Assembly (NCBI GenBank): GCA_047975545.1 | Contig: JBKEDS010000048.1 | Span: 1 to 10,950 of the forward strand | Reading direction: 5' to 3' | Length of the DNA stretch: 10,950 nt | DNA from: JBKEDS01 sp047975545 | GTDB lineage: Bacteria; Bacteroidota; Bacteroidia; Flavobacteriales; Flavobacteriaceae | Shown: piece after piece, positions 1 to 5,775 of the stretch | Layout of the letters: each line of letters starts with the position of its first letter | Numbering within the stretch: position 1 is the first letter of the stretch | Made by a program: the position numbers and the translations under genes | Notes under the pieces: generated by a model | The model's input: the letters and a program-made list of their open reading frames with translations, nothing else | The model's database searches: none | What the model was told of the DNA's origin: nothing

Positions 1-582
1 GTTACGCTTACATTGTTAACCACATCAGTACCGCCTGAAGTTGTACCAATGTTAATGTAATAGCCTTCGGCATTCGCCACCGCAGTCCAAACAATGTTGC
101 TACTTATACTAACGTTGGTGGCGTTGTTGGCTGGCGTGGTTATGGTGGTGCAATTGGGGGCGGTTGCCAAAGTTTCGGTTGTAAAACCAATTTCGGTACA
201 GCCCACAGCGCTGCCTTGCGCATTGTATGGTATTACCGTTACGTAATGCGTGGTATTTTCCTGAAAATCGGCAGGGTTATAGGTTGTGCCCGTTACGCTT
301 ACATTGTTAACCACATCAGTACCGCCTGAAGTTGTACCAATGTTAATGTAATAGCCTTCGGCATTCGCCACCGCAGTCCAAACAATGTTGCTACTTATAC
401 TAACGTTGGTGGCGTTGTTGGCTGGCGTGGTTATGGTGGTGCAATTGGGGGCGGTTGCCAAAGTTTCGGTTGTAAAACCAATTTCGGTGCAGCCTGTGGC
501 GCTGCCTTGCGCATTATACGGCGTTACCGTTACGTAATACGTGGTGTTTTCCTGAAAATCGGCAGGGTTGTAGGTTGTGCCC
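1..582 (-). repeat. Two near-identical 291-bp tandem units encoding Fn3-like domains
   Basis: Unit 1-291 aligns without gaps to 292-582. Positions 1-197 are identical to 292-488. The remaining 94 positions carry 12 differences, all of them transitions. At protein level only three of 97 residues change (V/T, I/T, H/Y). The unit length keeps the reading frame (97 codons). A third, more diverged copy follows from 583, and two older ones lie further toward the N-terminus. The array runs off the left edge, so the copy number is unknown. Confidence 0.95.
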
Positions 583-3296
583 GTTATGCTTACATTGTTA
601 ACAACATCTGTACCGCCTGAAGTTGTACCAATGTTAATGTAATAGCCATCGGCATTGGCCACCGCAGCCCAAGCAATATTGCTGCTTATACTTACATCGG
701 TGGTGGTGGTTGGCGTGGTTATGGTGGTGCATGTTGGCGCTGTTGGAACAACTGTTGTGGATTCGGTAGTAAATGAATATTCCTGACACCCAGAGGCATT
801 GCCTAAAGCATTGTACGGTGTTATGGTTACAAAAATTTGCGTATCATTAGGCAAATTGGCCGTAAGGTTATAAGTTGTGGTATTGCCATCCGTGATATTT
901 TCATTATTAACAATATTGGTTCCTCCGGAAGAGGTGCCCACACTTAAACGGTAGCCATCGGCACCGTTGGCTGCTGTCCATTCTAAAGTTGTTCCAATGT
1001 AAACATTGGTTTCCCCTTGTGCGGGAATAGTTAATGTGCTACACGTTGGAACGACAGATTGCGTAGACGTTGTAAAACTTTGTAAAGTACAACCACTTAC
1101 ATTTCCCTCGGAAAAATATGGTATAACAACAACATTGTAAATAGTATTGGGTGTTAAATTGTTTGCAAAATTATACACCGTTGTCAGTCCAACATCTTCG
1201 GCATTTATTACATTATTAGCTGCCGCATTGGTACCTACACTTAAAATATAACCACAGGCACCAGCCGCTGTACCCCACTCCAAACCCGTATTAACAGGTA
1301 CGTTTGTTGCACCATTAGCGGGATTTGCCAAAGCCACGCAATTTTTATTTAAGCCTTGTACCGTTACCGTAATATCATTTCTTATTAAAAGTAGATTTTT
1401 GTTGTTTGCCCCGGGCGGATTAGTATTTTCAAAAGGCACCAAATCGCTTGTTATTTCGCAATGGTATACGCCACTGTCGCAATCGGTTAAATTGTACAAA
1501 ATATAATTTGGGCTGTCAGGCGCATCGGCAATAGCAGTGCCATCCTTAAACCATTGGTAGTGGTTTTGCGAGCCCCGTACCGTAGTGATCAAGGTCAAGT
1601 CATCGCCGGCATTCGGGGCATGGGTTTCTATGGCGTTTACTTTGGCCTGTGGGGCGTAATCGTAGTCCCTAAAAACCATAATGGAAGAATTAAAAAAGGT
1701 ATTTGGTGTTGTAAGTGCGGCTACATAATCGGCATGATTATTTTCAAAATCGCCAAAGTGGAATTGGTTATCGTTAAATTTCAACTCAAAATAATTTGTT
1801 CTGTAAGTATCAATTAGAGATGCAAAATCTGGTATTGTTCCGGATAGTAAGTTAAAGCTAACATCTAACTTATCTGAACTCCCTATATAGCCAAGATTAT
1901 TTCTAATATTGAAATATTGATCTACAATATCGGTTCCTGAAAATAAGTTATGATGCCCTATAAAGCTTCTCAATTTTACATTTTGGGAAATATCCAACGA
2001 CTCTATTTGGTTGTTAGAGCAGTCGATATAATAGATTTCAGGGTTTTGGGTCAGATCAAGGCCCGTACCCGTAAAAAGGTTGGTGTTTATGATCAACGAT
2101 TCCAATAAAGGATTATGGGTAACGTCAAGATTGGGAATTTGATTATGGGATAGATCCAATCGTTCCAAAACGGCATTTTGCGATAAATCTATACCGGGCA
2201 ATTGATTATTTGACGCATCAAGTGCCTTTAATATCGTGTTTTGGGTTACATTAAGTGTAGTAAGCAAGTTATTGCCCACATCAATATCTTCGAGAATAGT
2301 ATTTAAACTTACATCAATATTCGTCATATTGTTATTGCCGGCTTCCAAATCTGTCAATACAGTATTTTGGGATACATCGATTGTTAAGGGCCCCGAAGTA
2401 GTTTTCCTTGTTATTGATAAATTCTCGAGCATAGAAGCATCAGCAAAGGAAATATTGGAAATATTGTGGTTTGATATTCTAATATTCGTTAAGGTATTTG
2501 TTTGGGGCAAATCGACAGTTTCCGTGTTTGTACTTTGAAGTACAAGTGTTTCCAATACCAAAAAATTAGACACATTTACATTAATGATATTTCCGCCTTG
2601 GCAATGAATAGATTTTAAGGCATTCTGGTTATTGGGAAGCGTTGCATTTATGGCGTAGGTATTGTTAAAATTTGTACTTAGCGTTAAAGTTTCAAGATTA
2701 CTGTAATTAGACAAATCAACCGTGATATCATTATGTATCAATAAGTAAAGTGCAATCACGGTATCGGTATCGGGCAAAATAACGTGCTGTAAGTCCCTAA
2801 AGGCGTAAACGTTTATTTCTTCCAATAATGTATTTGCTGAAAGATCTATAGAAGTAATAGTAGCATTGCTTCCTGAACCACTACCACGGGCAACAAATAC
2901 CCGCAACAACGTATTCATTGAAACATCTATATTGTCTAAAATATCGTTACCGGAAAACCTAAGCTCTTCTAAAACCGTTAAAGTATTTAATGGCAACGTG
3001 GCAAACTGGTTGCTGCCCGCATTAAGCGTAACCAAATTAACAAAGGCCTCCAGGCCCGAGAAATCGGTAATATTGTTAACCGTAATATTTAAAGTGGTAA
3101 CCGCAGCGGCATCGGTGTTTAAAATGTTACCATTGGCGCCATTGGTGTCAATCCCCTGAGCTATCAAAAAATTTTCAAAATTAACATCAGGCACAGGCGT
3201 TGTTTGCGCTGTTGCTACATGAAAAGCGAACATTAGCAACACTGTTGCAATGGTTTTTGCCCCCCTATTTTTTAAGTATCTATTAAACACGTTCAT
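1..3296 (-). CDS. Giant secreted LRR / Ig-like / fibronectin-III-repeat surface protein (C-terminus beyond window)
   Basis: The frame is open without a stop from the ATG at 3294-3296 to the window edge (at least 1098 codons), so the C-terminus is missing. The start is followed by a signal peptide (hydrophobic TIATVLLMFAFHVATA, probable cleavage near AQ at residues 30-31). The mature protein opens with PDVNFENFLIAQGID, the usual lead-in of flavobacterial LRR proteins. Leucine-rich repeats occupy about residues 60-470. From residue 311 they settle into regular 21-residue units (starts 311, 332, 353, 374, 395, 418), such as NTILKALDASNNQLPGIDLSQ written in parts. An Ig-like domain follows at about 550-645 (YQWFKDG, then DSGVYHCEI). 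Fibronectin-III-like domains begin at Cys653, 752, 856, 952 and 1049, each with a GYxxxxGT core, an (I/T)PY strand and a GC-x(2-3)-(S/G)FTT end. Proteins of this build in Flavobacteriia usually end in a T9SS tail and act as adhesins or matrix scaffolds; that is inference here. No ligand can be named. Confidence 0.9.
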   Translation of the reverse strand, partial: MNVFNRYLKNRGAKTIATVLLMFAFHVATAQTTPVPDVNFENFLIAQGIDTNGANGNILNTDAAAVTTLNITVNNITDFSGLEAFVNLVTLNAGSNQFATLPLNTLTVLEELRFSGNDILDNIDVSMNTLLRVFVARGSGSGSNATITSIDLSANTLLEEINVYAFRDLQHVILPDTDTVIALYLLIHNDITVDLSNYSNLETLTLSTNFNNTYAINATLPNNQNALKSIHCQGGNIINVNVSNFLVLETLVLQSTNTETVDLPQTNTLTNIRISNHNISNISFADASMLENLSITRKTTSGPLTIDVSQNTVLTDLEAGNNNMTNIDVSLNTILEDIDVGNNLLTTLNVTQNTILKALDASNNQLPGIDLSQNAVLERLDLSHNQIPNLDVTHNPLLESLIINTNLFTGTGLDLTQNPEIYYIDCSNNQIESLDISQNVKLRSFIGHHNLFSGTDIVDQYFNIRNNLGYIGSSDKLDVSFNLLSGTIPDFASLIDTYRTNYFELKFNDNQFHFGDFENNHADYVAALTTPNTFFNSSIMVFRDYDYAPQAKVNAIETHAPNAGDDLTLITTVRGSQNHYQWFKDGTAIADAPDSPNYILYNLTDCDSGVYHCEITSDLVPFENTNPPGANNKNLLLIRNDITVTVQGLNKNCVALANPANGATNVPVNTGLEWGTAAGACGYILSVGTNAAANNVINAEDVGLTTVYNFANNLTPNTIYNVVVIPYFSEGNVSGCTLQSFTTSTQSVVPTCSTLTIPAQGETNVYIGTTLEWTAANGADGYRLSVGTSSGGTNIVNNENITDGNTTTYNLTANLPNDTQIFVTITPYNALGNASGCQEYSFTTESTTVVPTAPTCTTITTPTTTTDVSISSNIAWAAVANADGYYINIGTTSGGTDVVNNVSITGTTYNPADFQENTTYYVTVTPYNAQGSATGCTEIGFTTETLATAPNCTTITTPANNATNVSISSNIVWTAVANAEGYYINIGTTSGGTDVVNNVSVTGTTYNPADFQENTTHYVTVIPYNAQGSAVGCTEIGFTTETLATAPNCTTITTPANNATNVSISSNIVWTAVANAEGYYINIGTTSGGTDVVNNVSV

Positions 3297-3397
3297 GCCC
3301 TATTTAATATTGTTGCAATTTGTTTTAAACCTTGATATACGAATACCCATTTAATTACGGACTTCGCCTATGCAGCAAAGAAAACAAGGAAGCACCA

Positions 3398-3433
3398 AAA
3401 ACGAGTCCCGCTTAAAGGAATGGCACTCGTTTT
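3398..3433. repeat. 9-bp inverted repeat upstream of the LRR gene
   Basis: AAAACGAGT (3398-3406) and ACTCGTTTT (3425-3433) are perfect reverse complements around an 18-nt loop. It lies 101-137 bp upstream of the LRR gene start. It could be a 5'-leader hairpin, an operator, or a remnant terminator. No gene ends at it, so a terminator role has no obvious client. Confidence 0.5.
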
Positions 3434-3453
3434 AGCATTAAAACCAGTATTTT

Positions 3454-3470
3454 CACTACTTGCGGTAGTG
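3454..3470. repeat. Short hairpin CACTAC-TTGCG-GTAGTG
   Basis: A perfect 6-bp stem (3454-3459 with 3465-3470) around a 5-nt loop, 20 bp right of the previous inverted repeat. Its role is unknown. It is short enough to be chance, but its closeness to the other hairpin makes it worth recording. Confidence 0.35.
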
Positions 3471-3560
3471 TTCAAAAAAGGTTTTATGGGAGTATTTTAC
3501 TTACAGTTTGAATTCAAAAATTTAAATTCATAAAAAATAAACGCTTATTTTTTTAATATT

Positions 3561-3620
3561 TTGTCATCCATCTATTGTATCCTTTTTAGTGAGATTCTTC
3601 ACTATCGCTCAGAATGAACA
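3561..3620. repeat. Degenerate dispersed palindromic repeat (GATTCTTC...CTCAGAATGA type)
   Basis: The stretch around GAGATTCTTCACTATCGCTC followed by AGAATGAACA (3591-3620) resembles the common intergenic element GATTCTTCGCT...CTCAGAATGACA known from many Bacteroidetes and other genomes. A weak matching arm (TTGTCATCC, from 3561) lies on the left. The match to the general family is from memory and the palindrome is heavily decayed. Confidence 0.35.
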
Positions 3621-3735
3621 GAACCCAATAAATCTAAGATAATTAGGTATGGATGCGTAAAAAAAACAGTCCCATTTAAAAGAACAATACCGTTCCTGAA
3701 CTTATACGTTTTATATTTACGCAAATATTTTAATT

Positions 3736-4254
3736 ATGCTTAAAAAAATCGTCATTATATTGGTCGTAGGATTTGCACTTTTTATCCTAATGCTTTTTTT
3801 CACCTTAAAGAACAAAAAAAAAGACCTTTCCAATACCGCCCCTTATAACGGTATCGTTGGAAAAGAGTTGGTACTGTTACGCCCTGTTGTTTTATGCAAA
3901 AACGACGTATCGACCAAAATACTGGAAGATTACACCATTTACACCGATACCACGGTTTACAAATACATTATTGAAGATGCCCCCGAGCATTACACCCTTA
4001 ACGAAGGGAGTATATTGAAAGTTGCTTCCGTAAAACACTTTCAAAACCCGGTTAGCGGCAGTACGCGCTCGCTGGTTATAGGTAAAGTTGTACACCCTAC
4101 CACCCAAGAACTTGTTAATTTTGAATACGAATGGGGCAAACGCAGTACAAGCGATATTTTAAATGGGGTTGAAAAAAGCTGGTATTTTCCGTTAGCGCCT
4201 TGGCAAGAAAACGCTATTGAAGGAAAATTTGAATTTCCTAAACCGTTTTTTTAA
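3736..4254 (+). CDS. Hypothetical membrane-anchored protein, 172 residues
   Basis: I do not recognise this family. Residues 5-24 form a single strongly hydrophobic segment (IVIILVVGFALFILMLFFTL) flanked by KK at 3-4 and by a more basic KNKKK stretch at 25-29. The positive charges on both sides leave the orientation uncertain. The rest (about 30-172) is a soluble, beta-rich looking domain with no Cys pair, repeats or catalytic motif that I can identify, and it ends in an aromatic tail (KPFF). The ATG is the first in-frame start before the hydrophobic segment. The leader is A/T-rich without a Shine-Dalgarno sequence, as is usual in this phylum. The gene stands alone, diverges from the LRR gene, and converges with the F5/8 protein gene 105 bp away. 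The intact frame, N-terminal anchor and ordinary codon use support a real gene. Confidence 0.8.
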   Translation: MLKKIVIILVVGFALFILMLFFTLKNKKKDLSNTAPYNGIVGKELVLLRPVVLCKNDVSTKILEDYTIYTDTTVYKYIIEDAPEHYTLNEGSILKVASVKHFQNPVSGSTRSLVIGKVVHPTTQELVNFEYEWGKRSTSDILNGVEKSWYFPLAPWQENAIEGKFEFPKPFF

Positions 4255-4287
4255 AATACGCCTTTTAAATTTGGTTTTACGGATTTC

Positions 4288-4327
4288 AAAAAAAATAGCC
4301 GCAGCAGTACCACACTGCTACGGCTAT
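4288..4327 (-). terminator. Intrinsic terminator of the 282-residue F5/8 protein gene
   Basis: ATAGCCGCAGCAGT (4295-4308) and ACTGCTACGGCTAT (4314-4327) form a 14-bp stem around the loop ACCAC. Read on the minus strand, the only irregular position is a U-G wobble and the stem runs into a T tract (the A run at 4288-4295). On the plus strand the same position is a C-A mismatch and no T tract follows. It therefore mainly serves the minus-strand gene ending at 4360. Confidence 0.9.
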
Positions 4328-4359
4328 AAAATAATAGCTAAACTAATTCAAACGAGATG

Positions 4360-5208
4360 TTATTTTACGGCAAACTTAACCGAAGCGGTTTTTCCTGTTG
4401 CTTTATCTTTAATTCTTAAAAAATATAAGCCTGAGTTTAGGCCTTTAGTATTAATATTGGCGCTGTTTGCGGTTTGTTGTAAACGCCCTGTAACATCAAA
4501 TACTTCAAACGTAGCGTTGGTAAGCGGTAAAGTTGAATTTACCTGTAAATCGCTGCCAATGTTAACAGGATTTGGGTACACCGATAGCGATATGCTTTCG
4601 GGGCTTAGGTCGTTAATGCCGAGCGAATCGTCGTAACCAACATTAAACTCCGATGTTTGAATGGTACTGGACGATGCTGTATTCCATTCATCAATTGTTA
4701 GTTTTATGTAGCGGTAGCTTACGGCATCCGCAAGGGTAAAGGTTGTTTCGGCTTGATCTAAAGCTACAGGAGAACTTTCTTTAATTAAAGTAAATTCTTC
4801 TACCTCACTATTTCTAGCGTAAAGCGATACGGCATATGCCCTTAAACCACTGCTTGTAACACCGTTATAATTACGGTGCCTGTACCTAAAATAGTTAAAT
4901 TCTTGGGCGGTTTGCATATCGATTTCAAATGAGGGCAATGTTCCTCCGTAAGTTCCGGTTGCGGTATTGTCGATACCCCCATAGCTTTTTCCTGGTTTTA
5001 CAAATAGAAAACACTTTTGTGTATCACCATCGATAATATACTCAGGATATGTATCCCCATTTTCATCCCCAACTTGGTTATTGCCATCTGTCGCACCCGG
5101 AATTGAAGTCGTAATTGTCCATGCGCTTCTATCTAAATCCTGCGCAAAGCAAGTTGTACTGCCTATAAGCAGCATAAAGCATGTAATAAAAATGTAATTT
5201 TTTTTCAT
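4360..5208 (-). CDS. Secreted F5/8 type C (discoidin/CBM32-like) protein with T9SS sorting tail, 282 residues
   Basis: The protein has a signal peptide (residues 1-23, ending CFAQ), one F5/8-type-C-like module (about 25-192) and a T9SS type-A sorting domain (about 205-282: SVYPNPV, FEVFDVTGRL, GLNSGLYFLRI, and a basic end FAVK). There is no catalytic domain. F5/8 modules usually bind carbohydrate or are structural. The module and tail align along their whole length with residues 1254-1514 of the neighbouring lyase. Shared segments include ITTSI, YIIDGD, FLFVKPGK, GGIDN, QTAQ, YRHR, SSTIQ and EF; by eye about half the residues are identical. It is therefore a stand-alone paralogue of the lyase's C-terminal part. 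It probably acts outside the cell or on its surface, as a glycan-binding accessory to the lyase (inference). The gene lies 567 bp downstream of the lyase gene, behind a terminator-like hairpin, so it is probably transcribed separately. Its ligand is unknown. Confidence 0.9.
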   Translation of the reverse strand: MKKNYIFITCFMLLIGSTTCFAQDLDRSAWTITTSIPGATDGNNQVGDENGDTYPEYIIDGDTQKCFLFVKPGKSYGGIDNTATGTYGGTLPSFEIDMQTAQEFNYFRYRHRNYNGVTSSGLRAYAVSLYARNSEVEEFTLIKESSPVALDQAETTFTLADAVSYRYIKLTIDEWNTASSSTIQTSEFNVGYDDSLGINDLSPESISLSVYPNPVNIGSDLQVNSTLPLTNATFEVFDVTGRLQQTANSANINTKGLNSGLYFLRIKDKATGKTASVKFAVK

Positions 5209-5365
5209 AAGTTTTTGTCTTAAAGGTTATTAATAGTGGATTATTGTACTACAAATCAATACAAAAATTAAAACAGCACTTTGCCCATTCTGTTTTTATA
5301 TTTGCCTTAATTGGTTAAAATGTTGTTTTTTATGCTATATGAAGGCCTTTTAACAAAAAGACTGC

Positions 5366-5489
5366 TGTTATGTCAACTCTGAATTTAGTATAGAGATTGC
5401 TTCGTCGTCGTGCCTCCTTCTCGCAATGACGTCATTGCGACGGCAGCGGAGGAAGCAATCCCATCCGTCAATTTTAATTTGACATAACA
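5366..5489. mobile_element. 124-bp palindromic MITE/REP-like element with 11-bp terminal inverted repeats
   Basis: The ends TGTTATGTCAA (5366-5376) and TTGACATAACA (5479-5489) are perfect reverse complements. Placed symmetrically inside are GATTGCTTC (5395-5403) and GAAGCAATC (5452-5460). At the centre is a perfect 20-bp palindrome, TCGCAATGACGTCATTGCGA (5421-5440). Both arms from terminus to inner repeat are exactly 38 bp. The core resembles the GATTGCTTCGTCGT...CGCAATGACG repeats scattered through Bacteroidetes genomes. It has no coding capacity and no clear target-site duplication. A non-autonomous element mobilised in trans is inferred. Confidence 0.6.
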
Positions 5490-5512
5490 CTACTGTTAAA
5501 TTTCGTAAAGCG

Positions 5513-5580
5513 CTTGCTTCGTTGCCGCACCTCGCAGCAGTAACGCATCATTACGAGGAGTGCAACGACGAAGTAATCCG
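5513..5580. repeat. Second REP-like imperfect palindrome
   Basis: The left arm CTTGCTTCGTTGC (5513-5525) faces the right arm GCAACGACGAAGTAA (5562-5576), with inner CCTCG/CGAGG and GTAA/TTAC pairings. The left arm has lost three bases and gained a short insertion relative to the right. It is related in motif (GCTTCGT, CCTCG) to the core of the element at 5366-5489. Confidence 0.5.
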
Positions 5581-5594
5581 TACAATAAAACCGA

Positions 5595-5622
5595 GGGACT
5601 GCTTCGTGCCTCGCCGTAACGC
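5595..5622. repeat. Half copy of the REP-like sequence
   Basis: GGGACTGCTTCGTGCC followed by TCGCCGTAACGC reproduces one arm of the neighbouring palindrome (GCTTCGT, CCTCG, GTAACG). No matching opposite arm follows, so it looks like a decayed or half element. Confidence 0.35.
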
Positions 5623-5681
5623 TTTTATTTGAAAAACCCCGCTTCGTTCAAAAAGCCCGTCGAACCTATAAAAGCTATTTT

Positions 5682-5765
5682 GGTGGCTGAGCCTATTGCG
5701 GTGGCTGAGCCTGTCGAAGCCACAATAACAATAAAACAAAGGTGGCTTCGACAAGCTCAGCCACC
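5682..5765. repeat. GGTGGCTGAGCCTGTCGAAGCCAC repeat cluster forming a long hairpin
   Basis: A partial copy (GGTGGCTGAGCCTATTGC, 5682-5699) is followed directly by a 24-bp copy (5700-5723). After 17 bp comes an inverted copy (5741-5765). The last two form a stem of about 24 bp with a single mismatch. Each copy is also a small palindrome (GGTGGCT...AGCCACC in the inverted copy). Elements of this sequence are known as dispersed intergenic repeats in several phyla; the family match is from memory. Confidence 0.65.
5731..5765 (-). terminator. Terminator of the polysaccharide lyase gene, made from a REP-like repeat
   Basis: On the minus strand, 11 bp after the lyase stop codon, a 7-bp GC-rich stem (GGTGGCT / AGCCACC, 5765-5741) is followed by TTTGTTTTAT. 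The larger 24-bp hairpin with 5700-5723 could add to termination or to 3'-end protection. Confidence 0.65.
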
Positions 5766-5775
5766 TTTAAACAAA

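Larger units (their letters stand above)
3297..3735. other. Intergenic spacer between divergent genes (439 bp)
   Basis: This AT-rich spacer must hold the promoters of both the leftward LRR gene and the rightward small membrane-protein gene. I see no convincing full Bacteroidetes promoter (TTTG and TAnnTTTG at proper spacing) for either. It contains two hairpins (3398-3433 and 3454-3470) and a degenerate dispersed repeat (3561-3620). A 37-codon plus-strand frame at 3420-3533 is noted but not called as a gene. Confidence 0.7.
5209..5775. other. Repeat-rich intergenic spacer (567 bp)
   Basis: This spacer lies between the lyase gene and the F5/8 protein gene. The part next to the F5/8 gene (5209-5365) is AT-rich and should hold that gene's promoter, though no clear consensus is visible. 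The rest is a cluster of palindromic elements at 5366-5489, 5513-5580, 5595-5622 and 5682-5765. Small open frames across it are by-products of the palindromes and are not called. Confidence 0.8.

Noticed and set aside
2236..3159. Plus-strand open frames opposite the LRR gene
   Set aside because: They are antisense to a continuous minus-strand frame with clear signal peptide and LRR periodicity. Their openness follows from the repetitive codon pattern of the LRRs.
3420..3533. 37-codon plus-strand frame with a hydrophobic stretch as a small gene
   Set aside because: The A/G-rich stretch touches the ATG rather than standing at ribosome-binding distance, no promoter is evident, and a hydrophobic composition arises easily in T-rich DNA. 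Kept only as a low-interest finding.
4217..4636. 139-codon plus-strand frame overlapping the terminator and the end of the F5/8 gene
   Set aside because: It runs through the terminator hairpin and antisense to the well-supported T9SS tail, and it shows no protein features.
5280..5304. Possible plus-strand promoter (TTTG and TATATTTG)
   Set aside because: TATATTTG fits TAnnTTTG, but the TTTG lies only 13 bp before it, shorter than the usual spacing, and nothing recognisable is encoded downstream on that strand.
5366..5765. Repeat cluster considered as a CRISPR array
   Set aside because: The repeats are palindromic, differ in length and family, and are not separated by uniform spacers.
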